A stretch of 64,000 nt of DNA from Chitinophaga pinensis (GCA_945862385.1 CAMAXV010000002.1:1-64000), one strand, 5' to 3'. Positions 8,789 to 17,541 are shown, counted from the first letter of the stretch. Translations and numbers: made by a program. The notes: generated by a model not told the origin, from the letters alone.

Positions 8789-9682
8789 TCAACGGTAAAG
8801 GAGATAACATAATATCCAGACAGCAGGCGCTGCTAGGATGATGGAATCAAACCTGTCTAAAAATCCGCCATGGCCGGGCATAAAGGAACCGCTGTCTTTT
8901 ACACCAGCCATCCTCTTCAGCCTACTTTCCAACAAATCCCCAAAAGTCCCTGCGATTGCAACAACGGTGGTAACTAACATCCATTCGAATCCTTTGGCGC
9001 CATAAAACCATCCAAACAAGGATATCAAAGCAATACTGAGGACGATTCCCCCCAGTGTACCTTCCCAGGTTTTCTTGGGAGACCATTTGCTGAGTGGCGT
9101 TTTTCCAATAAATGACCCAACAATGTAGGCCATGGTATCATTAATCCAGATCCCAAAAACCAAGAGGAGGCAAATGACCTTTCCACTGAAACCAGACAAA
9201 GCGTTGACAAAAAAGCTGCTGTCGTGCGACTGCCCCCATATCCAACCCGACCGCAAATTAACCAACATAGCAAGAGGAATCGATACATAAGCTAATCCAA
9301 TCAATGACCAGCCAAGATTCCAGCGATTAAATGCTTTGGTACGGTATAACTCAAAAAGAAAGACAATGAAGCTAATCCGCATTATACGCCAACCTGCCTC
9401 TGAAATGTGATACCCCCCGATATCAAGGCTTTCAGCATTTGCTGCCAACAACATCCCCCAACCCAGAAAGGCCAAAGAGATAGGCAATACAGGTGATTTT
9501 TTCGATGATGCAACACCAATCCTTTCTACTAGTTTACGAAACTCATTACATGCCCCAAAATGAACAATGGAGAACAATATCACAAAACTCCACTCATTCC
9601 ACAACAATCCCGTCAGCATGACAACTGCGTATAATACAGCAGTTTGTGTTCTTGTCTTGAAGACCTCTTTATTCAGTGCCAT
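8789..9682 (-). CDS. cdsA: Phosphatidate cytidylyltransferase
   Basis: 297 residues with about eight membrane segments. The CDS signature is complete near the C-terminus: SRLKRMAGVKDSG followed by MPGHGGFLDR. The enzyme makes CDP-diacylglycerol from phosphatidate and CTP in the inner membrane, the precursor of all phospholipids. Its start overlaps the end of the upstream CPBP gene by 14 bases, so they form an operon. psd, about 4 kb away, acts later in the same pathway. Confidence 0.95.
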   Translation of the reverse strand: MALNKEVFKTRTQTAVLYAVVMLTGLLWNEWSFVILFSIVHFGACNEFRKLVERIGVASSKKSPVLPISLAFLGWGMLLAANAESLDIGGYHISEAGWRIMRISFIVFLFELYRTKAFNRWNLGWSLIGLAYVSIPLAMLVNLRSGWIWGQSHDSSFFVNALSGFSGKVICLLLVFGIWINDTMAYIVGSFIGKTPLSKWSPKKTWEGTLGGIVLSIALISLFGWFYGAKGFEWMLVTTVVAIAGTFGDLLESRLKRMAGVKDSGSFMPGHGGFLDRFDSIILAAPAVWILCYLLYR

Positions 9683-10577
9683 GTGCTACGCTTTTTTCAA
9701 ATTTCCCATAAACAAACCAAACCAAAGCCATGGCAAACAGTCCCCACCAAAGTGGAAATTTATCGTCCATGCCATCTGCCAGTGACTCCCCCTTCATACG
9801 GAGATAATAGACCTGTCCAACTGCAACAGCATTATTCACAAAATGAGCAAGAATAGGAACCCAGATATTACGGCTTGTTGCGTACATCATACCGAGCATA
9901 ACACCCATGGCTGTTCTCGCAAGGAGTCCGTAAAAGGAAAAATGAATGGCGCTGAATAAAAGCGAGGTAATGATGATGCTGACCCAGATATTCCCGGTTG
10001 AACGCTGCATCATATTCTGAAATCCAGCCCTGAAAAATACTTCTTCAACAACTGCAGGTACCGCAGCCATTACAACCAGGGATATGAGCAGGTCTGATAT
10101 GGATTCCATGCGAGACATGACTTCCAGCTGTTGCAAATACCTGGTTTCCATTTCCGTAAAATATGTTTTCAGGGAGGAAGTCAGCGGAATCATCTCATTG
10201 AGTGTGGCCAGTGAACCGGCAATCAGCATTGTAATAATCATCAGCAAAACAGCCCAGCCGAATGCCGGCAAAGGTGTTTTTTGTCTGAAACCCATGTATT
10301 GCAAGGGTTTTGGATTGATTATGCGGACTGCTGCATAGGTTGGAAGCAGAAACATCAGCACTGACAATACTGTTTGGACTGTTCTGACAGGATTAACAAA
10401 TGCCGGATTAGTCAGGTTCATTTGCATATCAGCCATATCCTGACCCGTCATCAGTTTCCACACAAAAACAGACGCAAGACCACCAAGCATTGCTCCTGCC
10501 CCCATAAGGGCTATTAAAATAAATAATCCTGCCTTGTGGGTAATACCTGGCCTGTTGTTCTCGATTTGTTCCTGCAT
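9669..10577 (-). CDS. CPBP-family intramembrane glutamic protease
   Basis: 302 residues from the ATG at 10577 (MQEQIENNRPG); a farther in-frame start at 10622 would run into dusB and was rejected. It has about eight membrane segments and all three CPBP motifs: EEVFFR (EExxxR), FSAIH (FxxxH) and HFVNN. Relatives include Rce1 prenyl-protein endopeptidases and bacteriocin self-immunity proteins; the substrate here is unknown. It is coupled to cdsA by overlap. Only 21 bases separate its start from divergent dusB, so its promoter must lie inside dusB; TATCTTTA at 10603-10610 (minus strand) is one mismatch from a -7 element. Confidence 0.9.
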   Translation of the reverse strand: MQEQIENNRPGITHKAGLFILIALMGAGAMLGGLASVFVWKLMTGQDMADMQMNLTNPAFVNPVRTVQTVLSVLMFLLPTYAAVRIINPKPLQYMGFRQKTPLPAFGWAVLLMIITMLIAGSLATLNEMIPLTSSLKTYFTEMETRYLQQLEVMSRMESISDLLISLVVMAAVPAVVEEVFFRAGFQNMMQRSTGNIWVSIIITSLLFSAIHFSFYGLLARTAMGVMLGMMYATSRNIWVPILAHFVNNAVAVGQVYYLRMKGESLADGMDDKFPLWWGLFAMALVWFVYGKFEKSVAHGTE

Positions 10578-10582
10578 AGTCG

Positions 10583-10590
10583 TAATTTTG
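10583..10590 (+). promoter_or_regulatory. -7 promoter element of dusB
   Basis: TAATTTTG, an exact TAnnTTTG match, ends 8 bases before the dusB ATG. The TTG triplets seen upstream are at 14 and 25 bases, neither ideal. Predicted leader is only one to a few bases. Confidence 0.4.
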
Positions 10591-10598
10591 CTTTCCTG

Positions 10599-11603
10599 AT
10601 GGTAAAGATAGGCAACATACAATTACCCGAATTCCCCCTTTTGCTGGCACCCATGGAAGACGTGAGTGACCCACCCTTCCGCGCTGTTTGTAAAAAAAAC
10701 GGAGCAGACATGATGTACACTGAGTTCATCAGTACAGAAGGGCTGATCAGAGATGCACTCAAAAGCAGGCAGAAACTTGACATTTTTGAAGAGGAAAGAC
10801 CGGTGGGAATACAAATTTTTGGCGGGGATGAGGAAGCAATGGCAATCAGTGCGGGCATTGTGAATACAATTAACCCGGATCTCCTTGACATCAATTTTGG
10901 CTGCCCTGTTAAAAAAGTAGTTTGTAAGGGAGCAGGAGCTGCTGTACTCAAAGATATTGATCTGATGGTGCGGCTCACAAAAGCTGTCATCAAATCCTGC
11001 CATGTACCCGTTACTGTTAAAACCAGGCTGGGGTGGGATTTTGACAGCATTAACATCATTGAAGTTGCAGAAAGGCTACAGGATATTGGGGTTCAGGCAC
11101 TTTCGATACATGGGAGAACAAGAAGTCAGCTTTATAAGGGTGAAGCAGACTGGAGCTGGATAGCGAAAGTAAAAGACAACCCCAGAATAAACATCCCCAT
11201 CTTTGGTAATGGTGATATTGATTCACCGGAAAAGGCACTGGAATACCGCAACAGATATGGGGTTGATGGCATCATGATTGGCAGAGCAGCTATCGGTTAT
11301 CCGTGGTTTTTCAGAGAAGTAAAACACTTTTTTGAAACAGGAGAAAAATTAGCACCTCCAAGTTTTGAAGAACGCATTGAAGTAATCAGACAACACCTCC
11401 GTGCATCAGTAGCCTGGAAAGGTCCAAGGATTGGCATTTTTGAAATGCGCAGACACTATGCCAACTACCTCAAGGGCATTCCACACATCAAACCATTGAG
11501 AACACAACTTGTAACACTGAATACACTGGAAGAAATCGAAGATGTGCTCAATAGCCTTAATCCAGCTCATTTCCTGGATACTTCTATTGTTCAGGAAGCA
11601 TAA
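10599..11603 (+). CDS. dusB: tRNA-dihydrouridine synthase, DusB-like
   Basis: 334 residues from the ATG at 10599 (MVKIGNIQLPEF); an upstream in-frame start at 10536 would overlap the divergent gene and the -7 element. TIM-barrel flavoprotein with LAPMEDVSDPPFR near the N-terminus, the active-site INFGCPVKKV (catalytic cysteine) and FMN-binding FGNGDI and GIMIGRAAIG. It reduces specific uridines in tRNA D-loops using NADPH. It heads an operon with ridA, a PLP enzyme and psd. Confidence 0.94.
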   Translation: MVKIGNIQLPEFPLLLAPMEDVSDPPFRAVCKKNGADMMYTEFISTEGLIRDALKSRQKLDIFEEERPVGIQIFGGDEEAMAISAGIVNTINPDLLDINFGCPVKKVVCKGAGAAVLKDIDLMVRLTKAVIKSCHVPVTVKTRLGWDFDSINIIEVAERLQDIGVQALSIHGRTRSQLYKGEADWSWIAKVKDNPRINIPIFGNGDIDSPEKALEYRNRYGVDGIMIGRAAIGYPWFFREVKHFFETGEKLAPPSFEERIEVIRQHLRASVAWKGPRIGIFEMRRHYANYLKGIPHIKPLRTQLVTLNTLEEIEDVLNSLNPAHFLDTSIVQEA

Positions 11604-11642
11604 TATAGTATCATCAACTCATAACTAAGCAGCCAATTCATC

Positions 11643-12113
11643 ATGACTCCCCAGCAAAAATTTGAATCACTAACAGAGCAGATGCCTGTCACCTCCGGAT
11701 CGAAAGGCATTTATAAATCCTGCATAACAGCAGGAACCCTTGTATACACCTCCGGTCATGTTCCATTCGACCAGCACGGAAACAGGATTAAGGGACGGGT
11801 TGGTGCAGGAATGGAAACACTTGAAGCGAAAATGGTGGCGCGTAACGTTGGTCTTTGCATATTGCAAAGTCTGATCAATACTTATGGGAGTCTCAACCGC
11901 ATTAAAAGGGTAATTAAAATTCTGGGCATGGTAAATGCCACACCAGATTTTGCACAACACCCCATTGTAATCAATGGTTGCAGCGAGTTATTCAGAGAGA
12001 TCTGGGGTGATGATCTGGGTGTTGGAACCCGCAGTGCTGTGGGCATGGGTTCATTACCGGATAATGTTCCGGTGGAAATTGAAGCCATTTTTGAACTGGA
12101 AACAGAAGCTTAA
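11643..12113 (+). CDS. RidA/YjgF-family protein
   Basis: 156 residues, slightly longer than E. coli RidA (128). The family C-terminal block GTRSAVGMGSLPDNVPVEIE contains the conserved arginine and the final glutamate-containing strand. RidA proteins hydrolyse reactive enamine and imine intermediates, such as 2-aminoacrylate, released by PLP enzymes. The next gene, 19 bases on, encodes a PLP enzyme of the D-serine dehydratase/D-threonine aldolase family, which makes this a plausible functional pair. Confidence 0.9.
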   Translation: MTPQQKFESLTEQMPVTSGSKGIYKSCITAGTLVYTSGHVPFDQHGNRIKGRVGAGMETLEAKMVARNVGLCILQSLINTYGSLNRIKRVIKILGMVNATPDFAQHPIVINGCSELFREIWGDDLGVGTRSAVGMGSLPDNVPVEIEAIFELETEA

Positions 12114-12132
12114 CCAATTACACAAGGTAATC

Positions 12133-13224
12133 ATGGAAATTTATTCCCAGATAGACACCCCTGCCCTGCTGGTAAACCCGGATATAGTTTCTGCAAACAT
12201 TGCGGAAATGGTCCGCATGGCCGGAAATGCAGACAGACTTCGACCGCATATCAAGACGCATAAGTCGGCAGTTGGTATTCGCATGATGTTAAATGCCGGT
12301 ATCACAAAATTCAAATGTGCCACGATTGCAGAAGCGGAATTGCTGGCCAGCAATAAAGCACCTGACGTACTGCTTGCCCATCAGCCAGTAGGTCCAAAAA
12401 TCCATCGGCTTTATGAATTATCCGAAGCATTTCCCGAAACGAAATTTTCATGTATTGTAGATGATATTGAGAATGCTGCGCTTATTGGTATAATATTTGA
12501 TGAACATAGCCGTAAAATCAGGGTTTTTGCAGACATCAATGTTGGCATGAACAGAACCGGAATCAGTCCGGATGAAAGGGCACTTGATCTTATTAAGCAA
12601 ATTCACAGTGCCAACGGATTGGTGTTCGGCGGATTACATGTCTATGACGGACAGCACAGACAACCCGATTTCAGTGAACGGGAAAAGGCTTGTGATAACG
12701 CATTTGAGCCTGTTTATGCATTGATTGAAATGATGCAGGCTGCAGGGTTGGAAAAGCCACATATTATTGCAGGAGGCTCTCCAACTTTTTCCATTCATGC
12801 CAACCGGCCAGACCGTGAATGCAGTCCCGGCACCAATATTTTCTGGGACTACGGCTACAGCCAGATCTGTCAGGAACAAAATTTTACTCCTGCAGTCAAT
12901 ATACTGACGCGTGTCATATCATTACCGGCAAAAAACAGAATTTGTGTTGACCTCGGACATAAGGCAGTGGCAGCTGAAAATGAAATCAGCAAAAGGGTTG
13001 TATTTCCGGATCACCCGCAATTAAAAGCTGTCAGTCAAAGTGAGGAACACCTTGTACTGGAAGCGGGTGCAGACCATACAATCAGGGTTGGAGATGTGCT
13101 GTTAGGCATACCTTATCATATTTGTCCAACTGTAGCCCTCCATGAAGGATTGAATGAAATTAAAGATGGCAGATTGACCGGAATATGGGAGATTGAAGCA
13201 CGAAAAAGAAGGATCAGCTACTAA
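12133..13224 (+). CDS. D-serine dehydratase / D-threonine aldolase family PLP enzyme
   Basis: 363 residues from the ATG at 12133 (MEIYSQIDTPALLV); farther upstream in-frame starts lie inside ridA. The fold is that of fungal-type alanine racemase: PLP lysine in RPHIKTHKS (about residue 41), GGLHVYDGQHR, GGSPTF for phosphate binding, and a C-terminal metal site YHICPT. The H-x-C pair resembles the zinc site of eukaryotic-type D-serine dehydratases, whereas some D-threonine aldolases have H-x-D, so I lean to dehydratase without being sure. Neighbouring ridA supports an enamine-releasing reaction. Confidence 0.85.
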   Translation: MEIYSQIDTPALLVNPDIVSANIAEMVRMAGNADRLRPHIKTHKSAVGIRMMLNAGITKFKCATIAEAELLASNKAPDVLLAHQPVGPKIHRLYELSEAFPETKFSCIVDDIENAALIGIIFDEHSRKIRVFADINVGMNRTGISPDERALDLIKQIHSANGLVFGGLHVYDGQHRQPDFSEREKACDNAFEPVYALIEMMQAAGLEKPHIIAGGSPTFSIHANRPDRECSPGTNIFWDYGYSQICQEQNFTPAVNILTRVISLPAKNRICVDLGHKAVAAENEISKRVVFPDHPQLKAVSQSEEHLVLEAGADHTIRVGDVLLGIPYHICPTVALHEGLNEIKDGRLTGIWEIEARKRRISY

Positions 13225-13228
13225 TTAC

Positions 13229-13236
13229 TACATTTG
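13229..13236 (+). promoter_or_regulatory. Possible -7 element for psd
   Basis: TACATTTG is an exact TAnnTTTG match located 18 bases before the psd ATG, just after the stop of the upstream gene. No TTG at the ideal distance is seen. Confidence 0.35.
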
Positions 13237-13254
13237 CAGACCTAAACCCAAAAC

Positions 13255-13914
13255 ATGACCATACATAAGGAAGGCTATAAAACCATTACAACTATCGGAC
13301 TTGGTGCATTTACTTTGATTTTTTTATCGCTCAGATTGCTCCATCCCGAGCAACCAATTGTTCATTATATACTTTCAGTAGTATTGGTAGCATTCTGGCT
13401 TTTTATCGTTTCTTTTTTCAGAATTCCCTCCAGGACCTTCACTTATGACGAAAATGCCGTAGTGTCTCCTGCCGATGGAAAAGTAGTGGTGATTGAAGAA
13501 GTCTTTGATACGGAATATTTCAATGATAAAAGATTGCAGGTGTCTGTGTTTATGAGTCCTGCCAATGTGCACGTTAACCGCTATCCGTTTTCAGGCAAGG
13601 TGTTATACAGCAAATACCACAAAGGAAAATACCTGGTAGCCTGGGATCCCAAATCTTCCACAGAAAACGAGCGCCACAGTATCGTTCTTGAAAGCCCCAA
13701 GGCAAAAGTACTTGTAAAGCAGATTGCCGGTGCGCTCGCTAAGCGGATCATGAACTATGCTGTTGTTGATGCTGATGCAAAACAAAACGAGGAGCTGGGC
13801 TTCATCAAGTTTGGCAGCCGCGTAGACCTGCTCTTACCAATTGGCACAAAAGTCAATGTTAAAATTGGCGATAATGTGAAAAACGGAGTTTCTGTGCTTG
13901 CCACGCTGGCATAA
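13255..13914 (+). CDS. psd: Phosphatidylserine decarboxylase proenzyme (short, archaeal-type)
   Basis: 219 residues. Two N-terminal membrane helices (about 13-55) are followed by SPADGKV, FMSPANVHVNRYP and the self-cleavage site FGSRVDLLLP. Cleavage between G187 and S188 would create the pyruvoyl cofactor. The enzyme converts phosphatidylserine to phosphatidylethanolamine in the inner membrane. Its TAA directly abuts the stop codon of the opposing HAD gene, with no base between. Confidence 0.95.
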   Translation: MTIHKEGYKTITTIGLGAFTLIFLSLRLLHPEQPIVHYILSVVLVAFWLFIVSFFRIPSRTFTYDENAVVSPADGKVVVIEEVFDTEYFNDKRLQVSVFMSPANVHVNRYPFSGKVLYSKYHKGKYLVAWDPKSSTENERHSIVLESPKAKVLVKQIAGALAKRIMNYAVVDADAKQNEELGFIKFGSRVDLLLPIGTKVNVKIGDNVKNGVSVLATLA

Positions 13915-14622
13915 TTACAGGATATCCTTTAATTCACCAAGGTCTTTAAGAATATAGGTTGGTTTTACTTTAGATCCTTCCGGAACTTCTGCGTGCACAT
14001 AAGCGGCGTCAATACCGGCGTTGAGGGCACCAAGGATATCAACTTCGAGCGTATCCCCTATCATGATACTTTCTGTTGCGTTTGCCCCTGTAGTTTTGAG
14101 TGCATATTCAAATATGGCAGCATGCGGTTTCATGATGCCGGCCTGTTCAGAGGTAATCATCTCCTGGAAATAATGATCAATACCACTATTCCTGATTTTC
14201 ATGTGCTGGGTTTTTTCAAAACCATTGGTGATCAGGTGGATGGGATATCCTTTCTGTGTAAGGTAATCGAGTATTTCAATGCAATATGGGAAAAGGTTGG
14301 TCTTCGTGGGTAAAATTTCGAGGTATCGTTCACTCATCAATTTTGCAAGTGGCTCGTCAGTGAGTTTGAATTCCACGAGCGTCCTCCACATCCTTCTCCA
14401 GCGCAATTCCTCCCTGTTGATATGCCCCTTGCGGAAACGATCCCAGTATATCTCGTTATAATGATGATAGGTAGCATGAAATTTATTAAAATCAGCCCCG
14501 GATTGTTCACCAAGATTCAGCTCATGATAAAGGATATTCAGTGTTGCTCTGGAATTTGTTTCGAAGTCCCACAACGTATGATCCAAATCAAAAAAAACCT
14601 GGCTGTATTGTTTTACTTTCAT
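13915..14622 (-). CDS. HAD-family hydrolase, YjjG-type nucleotidase
   Basis: 235 residues from the ATG at 14622 (MKVKQYSQVFFDLD). HAD motif I is FFDLDHTLWDFE, motif II LITNGFEKTQ, motif III lysine in MKPH, and motif IV MIGDTLEVDI. The helical cap between motifs I and II and the WDFE after motif I match the YjjG subgroup, which dephosphorylates (d)UMP/dTMP and non-canonical pyrimidine nucleotides (known for E. coli). The substrate here is inferred from the subgroup only. It converges with psd without any spacer. Confidence 0.88.
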   Translation of the reverse strand: MKVKQYSQVFFDLDHTLWDFETNSRATLNILYHELNLGEQSGADFNKFHATYHHYNEIYWDRFRKGHINREELRWRRMWRTLVEFKLTDEPLAKLMSERYLEILPTKTNLFPYCIEILDYLTQKGYPIHLITNGFEKTQHMKIRNSGIDHYFQEMITSEQAGIMKPHAAIFEYALKTTGANATESIMIGDTLEVDILGALNAGIDAAYVHAEVPEGSKVKPTYILKDLGELKDIL

Positions 14623-14628
14623 AAGATG

Positions 14629-14636
14629 CAAATTTA
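14629..14636 (-). promoter_or_regulatory. -7 promoter element of the HAD gene
   Basis: On the minus strand TAAATTTG, an exact match, ends 6 bases before the ATG at 14622, so the transcript should have almost no leader. It lies back to back with the promoter of the divergent SDR gene. Confidence 0.45.
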
Positions 14637-14653
14637 CACAACCTTTGAATGCC

Positions 14654-14661
14654 TACCTTTG
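14654..14661 (+). promoter_or_regulatory. -7 promoter element of the SDR gene
   Basis: TACCTTTG, an exact TAnnTTTG match, lies 14 bases before the ATG at 14676. It also decides the start: an in-frame ATG at 14649 would be upstream of the transcription start. Confidence 0.45.
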
Positions 14662-14675
14662 AAAAAAATACCGCG

Positions 14676-15374
14676 ATGAATGTTTTAATTACCGGTGCTT
14701 CGAGAGGATTGGGAAAGTGTATTGCAGAGCATTTTGCTGCTGAAGGTGCCAACCTTATACTTTGTTCAAGATCTATGCAACAAACAATTAGCTGGCAGCA
14801 ACAACTGATCAATAAACACGGTATATCTGTATCTGCCTTTGATGTTGACATGCGCAATGAAGAGAAAGTGAAAGCATTTGCAGGGGAAATTCTGGCAGCG
14901 GGCATGAACATCGACATCCTCGTTAACAATGCAGGCAGTTACGTTCCCGGATCGGTATGGAATGAGCCGGATGGACAACTTGAAGAAATGCTCCAGGTAA
15001 ACCTGCTTTCAGCATATCACCTCACCAGGGCAATCGTACCATCCATGATAGCCAGGCAATCAGGACATATTTTCAACATGGCTTCTATTGCATCGTTCAT
15101 GGCATACCCCAATGGTGGGTCTTATAGCATAAGTAAATACGCGTTAGCTGGTTTCAGTAAAAATTTAAGGGAGGAATTAAAGACCCACCAGATAAAAGTT
15201 ACCACCATCTATCCTGGCGCAGCTTATACGCCATCCTGGGAAGGAGCAGGTATTCCTGCAGAAAGATTCATGAAACCAGATGATGTAGCCAATATGATTG
15301 TTGCGTCAAGCAAGCTGTCACTTCAGGCATGTGTGGAGGAGATTATACTTAGACCTCAGCTCGGAGACATATAA
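14676..15374 (+). CDS. Short-chain dehydrogenase/reductase
   Basis: 232 residues from the ATG at 14676 (MNVLITGASRGLG). Classical SDR motifs: TGASRGLG for the dinucleotide, VNNAGS, a serine in MASIASF and the catalytic YSISKYA. The length and absence of extra domains resemble FabG-like reductases, but the substrate cannot be assigned. It ends one base before the stop of the convergent response-regulator gene. Confidence 0.9.
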   Translation: MNVLITGASRGLGKCIAEHFAAEGANLILCSRSMQQTISWQQQLINKHGISVSAFDVDMRNEEKVKAFAGEILAAGMNIDILVNNAGSYVPGSVWNEPDGQLEEMLQVNLLSAYHLTRAIVPSMIARQSGHIFNMASIASFMAYPNGGSYSISKYALAGFSKNLREELKTHQIKVTTIYPGAAYTPSWEGAGIPAERFMKPDDVANMIVASSKLSLQACVEEIILRPQLGDI

Positions 15375-15375
15375 G

Positions 15376-16077
15376 TTAATCACTGAATTTGTATCCCACA
15401 CCTCTTACAGAGTGAAAATGCTTGGGTTCGCGCGGATCATCTTCGAAGTATTTTCTGAAGTTGAGGATAAAATTATCTATGGTGCGCGTTGTTGGAAAGA
15501 CCTGATATCCCCAGACAGCCTGAAGGATTTTTTCCCTTGAAACAACTTCATTTTTATACTCAATCATCAGCCTGAGCAGCATAATTTCTTTTTTACTCAA
15601 ACTGAAGTTTTCATGCTTTGCGTTGATTGCGGTCTGCGCTTTAAAGTCAATTACATTTCCACCAAAACTGAAACTATCGCCCAAAGTGGAACGCTCCTGA
15701 AGTTTACGGTTTTTATTGATTAGCTTTTCAACCCTGAGTAAAAGCTCTTCCAGATTAAAGGGTTTTGTCAGGTAATCATCAGCACCTTTTTTAAGTCCGA
15801 GTACCCTGTCTGCACTTCCAGACCTTGCGCTGAGCATCAGGATTGGTGTTTCAATATTCTTTAATCTGATGTGTTCACAAACATTGAACCCATCAAGTTC
15901 TGGCAGCATCACGTCTAATAGTATAAGATCAAAGTACTCATTTTCAACCTTCTTAAGTGCTATGGAGCCTGTACTCGCTGATGTAACTTCGTATCCTTCC
16001 AACTCCAGATTAAGCTTTAGTGCCTCCTGGAGATTTTCCTCATCTTCAACTACAAGAATGGACAATTTATTCATCAT
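15376..16077 (-). CDS. OmpR/PhoB-family response regulator
   Basis: About 233 residues, starting at 16077 or 16074 (MNKLSILVVEDEENL). The receiver domain has the acidic pair after VVED, phospho-acceptor D54 (ILLDVMLPEL) and K104 (YLTKPF). A winged-helix DNA-binding domain fills the second half (TIDNFILNFRKYFEDDP, HSVRGVGYKF). It follows the histidine kinase gene by 2-5 bases and shares an operon with gldH. Target genes are unknown. Confidence 0.95.
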   Translation of the reverse strand: MMNKLSILVVEDEENLQEALKLNLELEGYEVTSASTGSIALKKVENEYFDLILLDVMLPELDGFNVCEHIRLKNIETPILMLSARSGSADRVLGLKKGADDYLTKPFNLEELLLRVEKLINKNRKLQERSTLGDSFSFGGNVIDFKAQTAINAKHENFSLSKKEIMLLRLMIEYKNEVVSREKILQAVWGYQVFPTTRTIDNFILNFRKYFEDDPREPKHFHSVRGVGYKFSD

Positions 16078-16079
16078 AA

Positions 16080-17060
16080 TTAAAATTTGGGAAGTTGTAC
16101 CTTGAAAACACATCCGGAGGGGTAATTGTTCTCTAACTTCACAAACCCTTTATGATCCTGGATAATTTTTGCACTGAGGTAAAGACCCAGACCCGTTCCT
16201 TTTGTCTTGCGTTTTGATTCATCACCCATCCTGTAAAACTTATCAAACACTTTCTTCTTTTCGGCATCGGGAATACCCTCACCTTCATCTGCAATTTCAA
16301 CCTGAACCAAATCCGGAAGATCAAGAAGGCGCATAGAAATACTTTTCTCCTGTGGTGTATACTTGATGGCATTCTCTATCAGGTTGTTCACAACAAGCTG
16401 AATAAGAAACTCCTCACCATAAGCCATGATGTCTTCCGGAATTTCAACATTAAAGTTGCGCAACGGATAACGCCTTTTGAAAGCTGAAACAGACCTGTTG
16501 ATAAGCGCACTGCAATTAAATTCTTCACGGGTCATTTTATAACCGCCGGATTCAAGTTGAGCGCTCAACAGGATATTGTTGCATAATGAATCGAGACGTT
16601 CTGTTTCATTGATAGAATCCTGCAGGATCTTGAGCTGCTTTTGTTCATCAAGCCTGTGTCTTACCAGTGTTTCCAGTCCAAGCTTTGTTATAGCAATCGG
16701 TGTTTTAAGTTCGTGGGTAACCGCCATCATGAAATTACGCTGCTGTTGATGGTAGTATAGCTGCCTCTTGATGGCGAGGTAAACAAAAAAAGCACCTAGG
16801 ATTGTCAGAACGAAAAATGTAAGTCCTTCACCCAGGTATTGCTTGGCATTTCGGCTATGCTCATCCTCAAATTTTTTGAGGGTCTCCAATGAAATGGTTT
16901 TGAATTTAAGGTACTGATCTGTATGGTAAGCAAGCATGCTGTCGTTCAGCTGATCAAGCTCAAAATACCACCAACCCAATGCCGCTATCAGGTAAACAAG
17001 CAACAGCCAGTAAATGGCATAAATGGTTTTGAGAGGGATTCTGCTCATAAAGTTATACAT
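16080..17060 (-). CDS. Sensor histidine kinase
   Basis: 326 residues. Two membrane helices (about 11-31 and 79-97) enclose a periplasmic segment of about 45 residues. Then come HisKA with H116 in AVTHELKTP, the N box NNLIENAIKYTP, and ATP-lid motifs DEGEGIP and GTGLGLYL. The short periplasmic loop has no recognisable ligand-binding fold. It partners the response regulator that follows at 16077. gldH ends one base before its start. Confidence 0.95.
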   Translation of the reverse strand: MYNFMSRIPLKTIYAIYWLLLVYLIAALGWWYFELDQLNDSMLAYHTDQYLKFKTISLETLKKFEDEHSRNAKQYLGEGLTFFVLTILGAFFVYLAIKRQLYYHQQQRNFMMAVTHELKTPIAITKLGLETLVRHRLDEQKQLKILQDSINETERLDSLCNNILLSAQLESGGYKMTREEFNCSALINRSVSAFKRRYPLRNFNVEIPEDIMAYGEEFLIQLVVNNLIENAIKYTPQEKSISMRLLDLPDLVQVEIADEGEGIPDAEKKKVFDKFYRMGDESKRKTKGTGLGLYLSAKIIQDHKGFVKLENNYPSGCVFKVQLPKF

Positions 17061-17061
17061 G

Positions 17062-17529
17062 TCAATTGGATTTTTCCAACCTGATACCAGCGTTCAGCAC
17101 ATGTTCAAGTGGATCTGTTCTCATGTCTTGTCTGAATCTTACAGTATAGGTCCCTTGTTTGCTAAAGCGGACAGGCTCTTTGTAAAGCAATATTCTATGG
17201 TCAAAGATATTATCCATCCCTGTACCCAGCCAATTTTGTCCGGCTGCAAGTTTGAACTCAAAACGTTCAGTCCGGATAACTGAATCTCCCGGAAGCTGGC
17301 TATCTACACTAACCCAGAGGTTATTAAAAGCATATGCATTATCATGTCTGAAAAGAAAATAGAGCCGATAGGCAGACGCCGTATCACTGATGTCAAACTT
17401 AAATTCAGGTTGAAATGCATATTCCCACTTTTGAGCAGGCATAAATGTTATTTTTTCATACAAACCAGTCTGCATGCACGCAGAAAGCATAATAGAAAAA
17501 ACGGCAACAATTAATAATTTCTTAGACAT
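17062..17529 (-). CDS. gldH: Gliding motility lipoprotein GldH
   Basis: 155 residues with a lipoprotein signal peptide and lipobox LSAC (cysteine 18). The remainder (YRLYFLFRHDNAYAFNNLW, GTGMDNIFDHRILL) matches the GldH pattern. GldH is one of the lipoproteins required for Bacteroidota gliding and linked to type 9 secretion. Here it is first in an operon with a histidine kinase and a response regulator, rather than beside ricT as in many relatives. Confidence 0.85.
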   Translation of the reverse strand: MSKKLLIVAVFSIMLSACMQTGLYEKITFMPAQKWEYAFQPEFKFDISDTASAYRLYFLFRHDNAYAFNNLWVSVDSQLPGDSVIRTERFEFKLAAGQNWLGTGMDNIFDHRILLYKEPVRFSKQGTYTVRFRQDMRTDPLEHVLNAGIRLEKSN

Positions 17530-17533
17530 AGCT

Positions 17534-17541
17534 CAAAGTTA
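17534..17541 (-). promoter_or_regulatory. -7 promoter element of gldH
   Basis: TAACTTTG on the minus strand is an exact match and ends 4 bases before the gldH ATG, which predicts a leaderless mRNA. No TTG at the ideal spacing is seen. Confidence 0.45.

Noticed and set aside
8970-8980. TTCGAATCC resembling a tRNA T-loop
   Set aside because: Inside cdsA, with no cloverleaf around it; a similar hit at about 17,836 lies inside yicC.
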